A DNA stretch of 64,000 bases, taken from assembly GCF_024586455.1 (NCBI RefSeq), contig NC_065921.1, positions 5,766,001-5,830,000 of the forward strand, written 5' to 3'. The notes below the pieces were generated by a model that had not been told where the DNA came from, searched no databases, and saw only the letters and a list, made by a program, of their open reading frames with translations. Below are positions 34,081 through 46,014 of the stretch, piece by piece (the first letter of the stretch is position 1; each line of letters starts with the position of its first letter). This DNA comes from Bactrocera neohumeralis. Lineage: Eukaryota > Arthropoda > Insecta > Diptera > Tephritidae. A program made the position numbers and the translations under genes.

Positions 34081-37000
34081 GCAGAGCGCGGAGGGCGCGG
34101 GCGCGGACGTACAAATGAACGTCAATTAAATGAAGTGTTTGAAGGCAAATAGGCACATAATAATCACAATAATAAACACAAAACCAAAATGCAATAGGTG
34201 TAGTATTGAAACACATGCACACGTACATACATATACATTCATACACGCACAACATATCAATACGATTTGGCGGCGAAACTGTGTTATTTTCAAACAATAT
34301 GTTTCTGGTTTTCTTCGCTTCAACTTTACTACTGAAAGAACACAGCTCATACATACATACATAGACAATAAATATGTATGTATGTTTGTATGTATGTATG
34401 TACATTTATATCTGTGCGGAGCTATACATATTTATTTGTTTCGGTACGTGTGTTTGAATGATTTCAATGCCGTTTGCCGCTGCGCTTGAGTTATTAATTT
34501 GTCTTCGTTGTTGTTGATATTTTGTTTAGACGCACATTAGCACATACATAGAAACACACGCATTTCAATGAACTCACGCCGAAACACTCACATGCGTGTA
34601 CACACCAGCATATGTACATATGTATGTATCTAGGCAGATAGATACAAAAATAAAAACACCGAAGTCAATAAAAACACACGCACTCACGCTCAGCTGTTTT
34701 CTACTCACTGCTGACCGCATCAACGCACATTTTGTTCCGACCGACGCACAAACGAGCCAAAACAATGAGAGCGTGAGGATTAGGAAAGCAACAGAGAATT
34801 AGAAATAAAAAAAAACATACACACGACTCAAACGGAATATGAATTAGAAGCAGCAGCAAAGTAAGTGTGGAGAATAGAGTGTTTCGTTGCACAATTGCTT
34901 TTACTTCCTGCTGCTCTGTTTCCTATTCCCCATTCTTTGGCTTTACCGTAATATTTTATAATTCTTCCGCCACCCACCTGCACACACATACTTAAATACT
35001 TCCGCACTTTAATACCAACGGCCGCACGCCTCCGCACACCGCCACACCATAGCGCACAACCCGACCTAACACACAAATACAAAAACAAATCCAAAGTAGG
35101 GCGGCTGAGTTGTGCGCTTTGCTTGCCTATGGCGATGGTGGTTGGATGCGGCGCTCAACGATATTTGCACTAATTTGCAACACCACTGTGTTGTTGTTGT
35201 TTCACTCACATAAATGTGTTGTTGTCCCACACGCACACACACACACACAAACACTAGCAGGGCACATACATATGTATATGCACAAGTGCTTGTGTTATTC
35301 GCCCGCGAATATGTCTGGCACAGTGCGACAGCGGGTTGAAAGAAATCCACACGCTTTTAAAATTATGACTTGCCGCTCGATATAACGATATAACTGACAC
35401 AGCAGCCATCAAATTCGAAACTAGCGAACAACGAAAATGCCACCGACCACACAACCGTGCCGCTCCGTGAAAAGTTGGTTGGCGCTTGCCGTACGCCGCT
35501 CGGTTGTTCGGTCGTTCTCACTCATGCGCGCGCGCACTAAACACACACCACATTCGTTCTCACTCTCACCAGGCGAATGCGCCATCACCACCACCATCAG
35601 CACTAGCACCAACGTGCCACTTCTACTACTTCCACTTGTTTTCGGTTTTTAGTTCGCGCGCCACCCACCACAAACCGACCGACTGAGACTGCGGCTAACA
35701 TTGTAATACTTGCCGCGCCGAATTCGCTCCGTAAATCTGTAGCACAGAGTGGAGTATGGCGCGGCAGCTTATAGCCGACTCGCCAGCACCACCACCAAGA
35801 GATTGTCGGCAAAGCGAGTATGTGTCTATGTATGTGACTACGCTTCGCTCACGAATAGCGCGATTTTTGCACTGCGCATCTACAAAGTGTCTGTTTTAAG
35901 CTTTGTATCTATCTATTCTTTTTTTTTTGTGCTCGCAGATACACATTTAAAGCCGAAAAGCAGCACAATTCGTATACTGCCGAACGCTTGGCGGCGACTG
36001 CGAACTTTCTACGCCTCTTAGTTGCCGTTGCCGCTAGTTGGAGCATGAATTCGCCCCATTCGCCCACCGTGCGCCCAATTCTCTCGCCTTCGTTTTCGCC
36101 GCGAAACGTTGGATTTATTTATTTCCAAACGTTGCATGCACTAGCCGTAGTGGTTGTTGTTTATGTTGACGATATTTTCGTCGTCGAAATTCCAATGCGA
36201 ACGCGCACCAATTTGAAGCGAGCCGGGCACCGCAATACGAAACTACGAAATGAAAGATAAATGCCGCGTCGCCTTGTCATGCCGCGCCGTTACAAACGCG
36301 TGCCCACAGCGCGTTCAAGTGTGCGTGTGTGTGGTTCTTATTATTGTTCCTGATAGTGGAACACATGCGCCGCGTTATCACATATACGCACCTACACACA
36401 GCCACATCTGCATACACGTATATACGAAAATAGCTGTATAGCTATGTGTGCGTGTCAAGTGTTTTGCCCGCGCACTCAGTTCAGCGATTATTCTTCACTT
36501 GACCGCTCTAGCTCTAACTGCTCATACACATATGGTGATACTCACACACAACAACACTAAAAACACACACATATCCATATGTGCAAATAAACATACACAC
36601 TGTATAGAAACATATACATACATACATACATATGTGTGTGCCAGAGCACAGATTGTAAAGTGAAATTTTTTCCATTAGAAACTTTAGGCACACACACACA
36701 GGCACACATATGCATTTATGGAAAGAAAAAATGGTTGCTTACATTCTGTATATATTTTACGGCACAAAAGGTGCACATCAAAAATTTCACTTTGCCGTAC
36801 TTGCAACAAAAAACGTCACGAAATTTTGTACACTTTTCCAGCACAGTAAACGCTCGCGTTGCTTTTGCCCACACGCTTTCAAACACGTAACCGGCAAAAG
36901 TTTAACGAATATACTTTTTTATATACTAACATTTATATTGATTTTTAACAACAATTCACGAGCCGCTACCTTCTCTGCTCTGCTGTGCGCTCCTCCCCTA

Positions 37001-37570
37001 TTTAGCTGGCGGCCCACTTTGCGCACATTGCACTAAGCCCACTTTCCTTTGCTTCCTTCACACTGTTTTTTTTATTATCGTTATTTACTTTTGTGTTTCC
37101 TTTTTACGTTTATTTCACTTCTGCACTTGTTTTCCTTATCGATTTCTCGAATGCCTTTGCATGAACCACAACAACAATACCGCTACTGACTTTTTAGCGT
37201 TTCAGCTTCTATTTGCTTTCATTCACTATCGCACTTCAGTTCAGTTTTACCAAAGCGAAATTCACTCAGTTGAAAAGTTGGAAAGTGCGTCGCGTCGCCG
37301 ACTGTTATGTCCGCTATCAGCCGCGCTATACAAACTGCACAATTCGAATGCCAACAAAATACTGTTACAACGCTGGTGGAGCATTCACAAACGAATACAT
37401 GTCCATCGGCTTGCCATGTGTGCTATTCTCGCTCATTTTTGCGCTCTTTTTCTCTCTCGGTCGCGGTCTGGTGTTTTGCCCCAACCGCTGCCCCTTAAAC
37501 GAAACGATTTTGTACTATGGGCTAATAATAAGGCACAATTAAAAAAAATTCATCTCGATATTCAACTATT
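34081..37570. other. Long low-repeat, GC-richer region without recognised gene
   Basis: The largest stretch without recognisable transposons. It has CA/TG runs (35225-35250, 36690-36705), TATG arrays (34368-34425, 36610-36640), CpG-containing segments around 35450-36300 and overlapping frames on both strands of 60-140 codons without domains. TCAGT initiator-like motifs cluster at 37232-37300. Lying 5-8 kb upstream of the Polycomb-group gene, it is a good place for a distal promoter, 5' exon or enhancers, but nothing is diagnostic. Confidence 0.4.
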
Positions 37571-37609
37571 TAAAAAATGCGATTAGCGAGCGAGCTAGAA
37601 TCGAGAACA

Positions 37610-38080
37610 ATTCCTCCCTGACCCTGAGTTTTCAGGGAGGCGTCGGTATTGACAATAATTTGTTGCCGATTTTTTATCAACAACTCCCAACTTGTATCTC
37701 CAAGTCTCGGTTTTCGCTGTTATTGTTGTTGTAACGGTTACCTAGTCCCCGTTAGGATGGTAAGGATTTAATAAGTTCTCATCGAGGTCATCTAACGGTA
37801 GGTCTAGGAACGTACTATTACGACGGGATCGGACTATAGCGAGAGAAGTGTCAGATGTGTAGGGTTAACAGGGCATGCAAAGAGGTGGTAAGTGTCCAGC
37901 AGGGACTCGTTGCACGCTGGATTTTGTATATTTGATATATCAGAGTTGATTCTAGATAAGTAGGAGTTTAACCTGCTACAGTATCCAGAACGAAGCTGCG
38001 CAAGCATCACTCTCGATTCGGTTTTATATCTAAGACACATCATGTAATCGAACTATATTTTGGAATTGTAGTAGTTACCG
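37610..38080 (-). mobile_element. Jockey-like LINE 3' end
   Basis: The minus strand at 38043-37834 encodes LAQLRSGYCSRLNSYLSRIN, then NIQNPACNESLLDTYHLFAC and NPTHLTLLSL. This is the Cys/His-rich C-terminal segment of jockey-clade pol proteins (C-x-x-C normally; the first Cys is lost here). The 3' untranslated part continues to about 37610 with the antisense of AACAACAATAACAG. 5'-truncated, as is usual for LINEs. Confidence 0.8.
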
Positions 38081-39200
38081 CAAGAGTGAGAGGAGATAAC
38101 CTAATAGTTCGAAGCATTGCATAGAAATCAATACAAAAAATTGGTTTCATAACCTGAGCACTTGAAGAACTCGCAAATTTTTGGGTATCCACTTTCTGAT
38201 TATTTAATTTTATGAGCCTAATGAAGGCTTCAGACCGCCTACGGTCTGGCGCTACTGCTACTCACTTTTCAACCAACCAAAAAATGTTTTCTTATTTAAA
38301 AAACTATTTAAAGAGTTCTGTAGTATTAGTGGTAAGTTTTTTCGATCGAAATATTTTAATTAAATAGTTTTCGATTAACAATTAAACTTTCTAATTTTCG
38401 AAATTTGAATTAAAAATTGAAAGTATAATTTCAATTCAAAAATCAGAATTAAAACCTTGTCATCTATTGTTCTGGAGTATTGAAGACGATGGTTCTGTAT
38501 AAGCTCTAGTACGGAAGCGCTGGCATACATTGTATATGTATGTATGTATGTCGTGCTGAATGTGTTCGGACAGGACTTTGATGTATCGCAATCCGGTGCA
38601 GGATTTCCAGGTAAGATAACTGTTCTATTCAAACATTTTTTTTAACTCTAAACTTGGAATTAATATTTATTTTATTTTTCGAATTCGATATTTGAGCTAA
38701 AATTTATTTTAAAACTTCAAATTTAGCATTTGGGATTAGATATTTAAAATCTACATACTTTTGATTAAGACTTTCGGGATTACAAAACAGATGCAAAAAC
38801 TTAATGCTAATTCAATTATTTTCCAAAGAAACCCCTCCTGTAAGCTTTCTTACTTTGGGTAAAGTATTTTTAACGCATTCTTTACCGGTGTTACTAAGGG
38901 CTATATCGTTACACTTAGCAACAATAAATTCAGGCTAGAGAATAAAAGAAATTATCGATAAGGATATACCAATACAAAACATACCAATTTTATAATACCC
39001 AGCGCTTCGTTAAATCGAATACAATTTCTTTGACATTTTTGTATTCTGAGTCACTGTGCCCAAACGATTTTTCTCGGCTATAAACATTTGCGCAGATAAA
39101 ATTAATCCGAATCTAAGCACGAAGTATAACCGAATGACCCCACCACCCAAAAACCAATACTTTCTCAGTTAAATAACCACTCTCGCATATCCAATTTATT
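38081..39200. other. AT-rich intergenic DNA
   Basis: No gene seen. A short TATG run lies at 38535-38552. Confidence 0.5.
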
Positions 39201-39900
39201 CACCAATATAAATGAAGGCTCAAACATCCACAGCAACAACGCACAACTCTCCCTCTCTTATGGTGCATCAACATCAAACGACGGTGGCGAATCTGTTAGG
39301 CTTGCCTTCGTCTTTAGCATTGCTATCGTTCGTTATTTAACGTTCGTGTTCAGCAACTGCCTGCCCCATCCCTACTGTATGCGCCGTTCCTGAATGTTAG
39401 ACTGAAAAAGTGGCAAACCCAATGGTTGCGTGCGAAAGTGATAGAGTGAGCCGTTGCCGCTGCGGCCGCGCCCACCCTTCGACTGGCATACAGCTTGATT
39501 GGCCACTTCTGGCAACGGTCGTGTTTCGGCAACGAAACCGATGGCTGCCGAAGCAACTAACTTCATTTTGGCTCGCGCGTCAGTGGTGTAGTTGCAAGAA
39601 ATGCACGTAACGGCGAGTAGCAGGCGGGACACCAACAAAACACAATTCAGTCACCGTGTTCGATGTTGTTGCTGACGTTCTTGGTCTGGTTATTCGATGC
39701 TGGGTGCTAAATGTGTGTGCGAACGAGAGCAACCGACTGAAGGTGGGGGAAATGCCAGCCTATTGTGTTGTGAGTGCGAAAGTAGTGGGTGATGCCTCAG
39801 AAGCGCACGAGTGGCGTATTCGCCTTTGCCTGTTTTTTTGTTTCGATGCCTGCGTTTTACATTTGGAATGTAAGAGGTTTTAGTGTTCAGTCGGCAGTGG
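39201..39900. other. GC-richer island, no recognised gene
   Basis: Overlapping frames on both strands (88 codons minus, 75 plus) without domains. Similar in style to the islands at 8.7 and 14.5 kb. Possibly conserved non-coding DNA. Confidence 0.4.
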
Positions 39901-41060
39901 CGTGATATAAAACGGTATTGTTGCTTTGAAGCATGAGTGCTTATTTGTAATATGAATACGTTTGTGTGCCAATGGTATACATAAGTATATAAATAACTTA
40001 ATTTTACTCTTTATATGAAAATATTATTTAAACAATAAATTATTGTTATTTAAAATGTGTTTACTGCAATGTTTTCCTTTAAATTTAATGAAACCTTTTA
40101 TCTTCCTTACATGCCAAAACTTAAAACAATGAATGTCGTTTTAATGCTTTTTCGGAGATTTTTTGAATTCTGCACTTTGAATATAATTCCTTAGATATGA
40201 AATATGCATTTGACAATGTTACTGAATGTCGAGGCAAATGTAATTTTTCATTTGAGACAAAGTCGAAGCTATTTTTTTTTTCATTATTTCCCTTCTATGC
40301 CGATTTTGTTAAAACGGTTATTCGAACTTGTAGAGCTGTTCATGGCTTTTCATCGATCTACAACAAAAATCGTATCAATAGATTACTGCGTAAAATGTTG
40401 GGTACTTACGTCACCGCCCCAAAAATTTAATGGTTATCAAGTGCAGACAATATAAGCCTAAAGACCTAGTATGTCATGCATGGCCATTTTTAGAACTCCT
40501 CACATCCGCCGCTTCAAAAAAAACTACCCTGCCGATACAGCACTGTGATGTCTTCAGTCCTTATGTTAACTATTTTCTGCGTTGGGATTAACAAGAATTA
40601 TCCAACATTTAGAGCTGCAAAAAGAAGTTTTATTAAAATAAAATAAATGGTGAGAAACCATGGAGCGACATCCAAAAAGTCATAATCACTCCATCTTGAA
40701 AACTGCTGCTACTAGTTCAGCGGCGATTCCTCCAGATAAGACCGATTGTTTTTAAAGTTGCTGTTGACCTAAGCGCGTTGATAATACAAACTACAATGTT
40801 GTCTTTGTTCAACAAATGCATTTATTTAAACTCGACATTTTCATGCATGGCTTCAGACATGTACGCTCGGCTCAGTTTCTTAAATGATTTCATCAATATA
40901 GCAAATAAATAGTACATACATATGTGTGAAGATATGACAGATAGCCAGCCATAAATGTTATCTGTACACCATTCTTCTGCATAACACGAAGTCTTCCTCA
41001 CTTGGTAGTTTGTACTTGTGTTGATACAGTTAAACGAACCCGCCTTAATATACACTCAAG
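39901..41060. other. Intergenic DNA
   Basis: Two overlapping plus-strand frames near 40200-40455 show no domain. No structured feature recognised. Confidence 0.5.
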
Positions 41061-41750
41061 ATTAAACTTGATTTGGACGGGTTCATTTAAACTAATGACA
41101 ACAATCAAAACGATAGCAATTTTTTCCTCATTTGGTAAAACCTTCTTTATGTTCGTGTGAAGTCAATTAGTGTGTGTTTGAAGCTGTTTGATTTCGACAT
41201 GAAAAGTTTGGACGATAATTTTTACCATGAAAAAAATGCACGAGTTTGCTTAAAATTTTGTGTTTCCAATGGAATCACGGCTACGGCAACATTGGAAATG
41301 TTGTAGACGTTATTTGAGGAGTCTACTTTATCACGAACACATGTATTTGAGTGGCACAAAGCTTTAAGTGAAGGTCGGGAAGTCATCGAAGTTATCTCAT
41401 GCATATCGTCCATTCAGCTCGGTTAATGACGATAACATCTAAAAATCTGTATCAAACAGTGTTTGAAAATCCACGTGTTGGCATCAGAGAAGTAGTAAAC
41501 GATCCCAATATCTCTTATGGATCGACTCAACCAATTTGGTTAAAATTTTGGGTATGACCTGAATGCTCCACCACATTCTAACATGATTGTGATTGACTTT
41601 TTGACGAAACACAAAATGAAAGTCATCTCTAAGTAACCGTATTCACCTGATTTGGCAAACCGAGTCTTACATATATCCGTTTTTGAAACTGAAAAAACAT
41701 CTTGGGAAACGCGCCATGTGTTCATAGACCCCATTAAGTATAAAAATCGC
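41061..41750 (+). mobile_element. Decayed mariner
   Basis: The plus strand near 41240-41400 encodes VCLKFCVSNGITATATLEML, then THVFEWHKALSEGREV, a mariner first DNA-binding domain. Further on, relics of the catalytic region appear around 41590-41700. The same subfamily occurs at 54480-54760. No intact frame. Confidence 0.65.
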
Positions 41751-42175
41751 CAGACAAAATTTCCCCGTCATAAACAAACAGCAGCGAAGCGCACACTAAT
41801 TGAATTCACACACACATAAGAAAGGTTCTACCAATTTAGGAAAACAATTCTTAAACTGTCCGAGCCAAATATGAACCTAAACGTAGGTGGAATGAAGTAT
41901 GCGGAAATCCTTTCTCTACTTGCGGTGCCACTTCTTCGGTTAAGGCTTTTGCTTTACAAAGCTCTTGATGAGTTCTCAGGAAGTCTTTTCGGAACATCGC
42001 AACGGAGCATTGATCCTTCCGAAGTGTCCCTTTAAGTGATTTCTCTTGATTGCCAACATCTTCTTCTTCTTTTTTATTGAGGAGAACTCTAGTAAGCGGG
42101 AGTTATAGCCTTGTTTGATTGCCAACATTTTTACGATAAATTACTTGTGAACTGATTAATAATTCCGCTGAAGTA
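41751..42175. other. Spacer
   Basis: No feature recognised. Confidence 0.5.
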
Positions 42176-42862
42176 TTATGGGGCTATACCAGTGTGACAC
42201 TTTCAAAATTAGCTTTTTCGATGGTTTATATTTCCATAAATATCCTGTGAAATCGGGAAGGTCGTATCGTGAACAGTTTTTGGATGGCAGCGTTCTTAAG
42301 AGCGACCGCTCGGAGGTGCAAACATGTATAAGTGAAACTTTAAACGCGTTTTTCTCGAAACGACATTTTTCGAAATTGCTGGCCTCAACGAGAAATTAAC
42401 CGATCGACTTCGACTTAGCTATACAGTGACCTACGATCTTTTTGATTGGTTGAAAATTGTCGATTTGGCATTTAACAAACGACCATTTCTTACCTAAAAA
42501 AAACGATTTGTTTTTTTCAAAATTACGCCATTTTGTTAAGTTTTGATATTTCTCAAAAATCGTAGGTCATTGTATAGGAAATATCTTTAAGTTTACTAAA
42601 CTTTTCAAACTTTTTTGGTTCCAGCTACTCATTCGGCCGGACTCCCGCCAGCAGTTGGGGCACTTTTTTTTGGCACCTCCGAAGACTACTCATAACTCCG
42701 TTATTTTTCAACATTTTTGTAAAAAAAAATCTGAAAATATAGCTGAAAGTATACCTTATTACAGTCAAAGAAGTTCGAAATATTCAATAGCATACTTTCT
42801 CTTAAAAAAAATTCACGAAAATCGCCTAATTTTTCACGCGTCACACTGGTATAACCCCTTAA
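42176..42862. mobile_element. TTAA-associated element with 19-bp terminal inverted repeats
   Basis: Left end GGGGCTATACCAGTGTGAC (42180-42198) and right end GTCACACTGGTATAACCCC (42840-42858) are reverse complements at 18 of 19 positions. TTAA follows on the right and a TTAT relic lies on the left. No transposase. The internal block AAACTTTAAACGCGTTTTTC at about 42330 is shared with the differently ended copies A and B. Confidence 0.78.
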
Positions 42863-44095
42863 ACTCTAAATGGTTGCGAGTTGTTCGGCTGACGACAATT
42901 TTTCCGAAGAAATTAGTGTCATTCCACTATTCGACAACTCGCATTGCTTAATAATTTAAAAGCAAACTATTCAGTTAGTTTAGGATTATGATTAATATGA
43001 AGTAAGGCTTCAGCAAATCTCATGCTCTTCGTCGTTCGAACCATTCACTAACCTCCATTAGGGAGCTGTGCAGATAATAAAGTATTTATTCAATCGGGAA
43101 GGAAAAGTTGTAATCTATTACTGAATGAAAGTCAATTACAGAGAGCTACACACATATAAATACTGAGAAATCAATAGAAAAAATTGATAGGTCCACTTTG
43201 ATATCCACTTAATATTGTTACAGCCATTGATTTTCTATGCTTTATTGTTGTTAGTTATCATGGTTTAAAACACGAAAGTAACCGGTGAACCGTTCAAAAC
43301 ATATATATTAATCATTAGAAACAGCAATATGAAAGTAATTCCCTGGGGAGTTTCTAGTCTGAAAAACACTTCAAATTGACAGATACCACGTCAAATATGA
43401 AAAGCTTTAAGTTCTTATTCGAACAGCAACCCTTATGTCCGCCACTGTGTGTATGGTAAAATAGCATATTTCCGCTTCCTAATTGAGTTTCAGTTACATA
43501 TTTCATACATATGCACATACATACATACATGCAAGCATACATACAGACATGTGTAAGAAGTAAGTGCGCATCCTGGAGTCTACACCTGAAAAATATTATT
43601 TAAGGGTGGTTATCATAAATTCTTTTAATTAGGTTTAGATGTTATATAAATGTGTTTTGTTTTTTTATTATCTGTAACTACAAATAGGCGTCGCTACATG
43701 AATGAAATGTGTATATTTTCATTTCAAATTATTATCCCTTGAAAAACATATTGAATTATAATAACCTTATTAAATCCATTAGGAGTTCAGAGGCGGATGA
43801 AGACTAATGAGACCTCCGATTGTTGCGTGACCCAAACTACAAATGATAGGTGCAGTTCGATCGAGATTAAAAATTTAGTCGTTAATAGTTATCCCGTAAC
43901 TCTTACTCGTTGGTTCTATATGCAAAATAAAAAGGTTTGGGTCAATAAATCCTACGGCGCACAAACCTGTATAATTATTAGAATTATTGGATTCTTCCCA
44001 TTGTATGTTTCTTACGGTTTAAGTGTAAGCTTCGGGATTACTTTTGACATCGGACTTCAAAAACTTAGACCTAAGATTGTACAATTTTTTATATC
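42863..44095. other. Intergenic DNA
   Basis: A 100-codon plus-strand frame at 43797-44099 has no recognisable domain. A TATG/CATA array lies at 43505-43550. Confidence 0.45.
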
Positions 44096-44099
44096 TTGA

Positions 44100-44290
44100 C
44101 AGGGCAAAGTTTTCCACGAAGTTTGTAACTCCTAAGAAAAAACGTCGGGGACCCTATAAAATATAAATATAAATTATAGACATGACAAGCTGAGTCGATT
44201 TGGTCATGCCTATCAGTCCTTTCGTCTGTCCGCATTTTGTACTTTGTTTTTGGTTCTCGATATCTCGTATTCCAACCTGCTTTTGATCAA
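44100..44290 (-). repeat. Dispersed repeat, family 2 tail (minus strand)
   Basis: On the minus strand it reads ATGACCAAATCGACTCAGCT, then TATAGGGTCCCCGACGTTTT and TACAAACTTCGTGGAAAAC, ending in CCCTGTCA. It corresponds to the tails at 4620 and 48330. Confidence 0.65.
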
Positions 44291-44525
44291 AACCTCTATC
44301 TGGCATGTTTATAGCTGTATCTACATTTGATATGTGCAAAAGTCGAGTCATAAATGTACCTTAAGGATGATACATACATATGTATGTATGTTCTCTGTGC
44401 AGCACCAAAAGTTGAAAAAGTTTGATATGCTTCTTCGGCGTAAATCATCAAATTCCTCTTACGAAGGAAGACTGGAGTTTCATACAGTTCAGTTGGACTT
44501 TTATTCCAAACGATCAGGTAAAACG
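44291..44525. other. Spacer
   Basis: No feature recognised apart from a short TATG array at 44377-44390. Confidence 0.4.
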
Positions 44526-44529
44526 AAAA

Positions 44530-45262
44530 GTCCAAGTTAACAACAGCGCCCTAGTCGTTTCTTCTTTTCGCAAGGTGGCGCCAATTGGAGATTCCAAGGG
44601 AAGCCAGGTTCTTCACCACCTGGTCTTTCCAACGGAGTGGAGGTCTTCTTCTTCTTCTTCCCGGTGGATACTATGTCGAATACTTCTAGACCTGGAGTGC
44701 TTTCGTCCATTCGGACATCATGACCTAACCAGCATAGCCACTGTCTTTTAATTCGCTGAACTAGCTCATCATTCAATCGAATGCGATATTCGGCGTGGCC
44801 AACGCGCAAAGGACCATAAATCTTTCGCAGAACTTTTCTCTCGAAAACTCGTAACAACGACTAATTAGATGATGTGGACGATCCATGTCCCAGCGCCATG
44901 TACCAAGACGGGAATGATGAGTGGCTTATATAGTTTGGTTTTTGTTTATCGACAGAGAGTCCTTAGTGCGTTTGCCATGGTCGTCATCTGGAGGGGGATT
45001 TCTCTTCCGAGGCTGAATTTTACTTTTCATTGGGCGCGTTTTTTATTTGACGGATCTCAAACCCTGCGCACAACCCTATTGAGAGGTGTTTCGCCTTCTC
45101 ACTTTAACTCGCCTTCAAACGGATCTTCTTTGGCCTACGAGAAAATACTTGGTTTAAGTCGTGAGCTACTTGAGCCATATGTAAAAGAATCTGGCCACTT
45201 CCAAGTGAATGGCAATGAGAGTACTTTCCTAACTTTCGTGAACTTCTCGCAAAGCTATTAAG
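44530..45262 (-). mobile_element. LINE 3' coding remnant
   Basis: The minus strand encodes MLRVFERKVLRKIYGPLRVG and RQWLCWLGHDVRMDES, the same C-terminal segment seen in the LINE copies at 5430 and 53790, followed by a GGR-like tail. The part beyond 44900 shares blocks with 53200-53330 and 60255-60325. Broken by stops. Confidence 0.7.
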
Positions 45263-46012
45263 TTAAAAATTAAGAAACTTAATATCGATAATAATCACAT
45301 ATACTTATGTACATATGTAGATTATGTATATATGTATATACAAATATATGTATGTACATATGTATTTATAGAGTTGCTGCTGCGCTGTATTCTTTGTTAA
45401 TCTCAAAAGCAATCAATTCTTTGTTGAAAAGCCAATAAAGAGACCACCCGTATCGAAACTATCGCTACATGCAAGTAAGTATGTACATATGTCTGTATAT
45501 ACATACATATGTATGTCTGTATGTACATATGTCCATAAATGTTTTACAGCTTAGAGCAACTTTAAACAACATCTTCATAGAGACAAAGACACTGGTAACA
45601 TTTCACGCCAATAAAATCCTTGTCTAACACTTTTAATGTCTTTAAACAAACGTGATGTTAATGCAAAATTTAATTTCAAACCCCATTTAGCATTCACACA
45701 ACACCCATGAACATTTTAGTTCCAGAACACAAACACACATTCATACATAACTATGTGTGTACCGAGGTTTGTATGAATGAATGTGCGGTCTTTGTGTTTA
45801 TATTCATGCTGGTGGATATTTTTATGCGATTGTATATAAATGTTCGTGAATGTTTGTTTGTCTGCTTATTACTCAGCAGGTCCAGAAATTGGAAAAGCTG
45901 CAATCGCCTTTAATTAGTTATTAGAAAATTGTTTTTTCTTTGTCACGGCAATGTTTTCATAGTACAGTAGAACAGCGATAAGTGGTAACCGCATATATAT
46001 TATACATACATA
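45263..46012. repeat. Microsatellite-rich spacer
   Basis: TATG/TACA arrays at 45300-45370 and 45475-45530. A short Val/Phe/Cys-rich chance frame lies at 45707-45913. No gene recognised. Confidence 0.6.
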
Positions 46013-46014
46013 TA

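Noticed and set aside
43797..44099. 100-codon frame as a possible small gene
   Set aside because: No domain, signal peptide or splice context; AT-rich composition makes such frames common.
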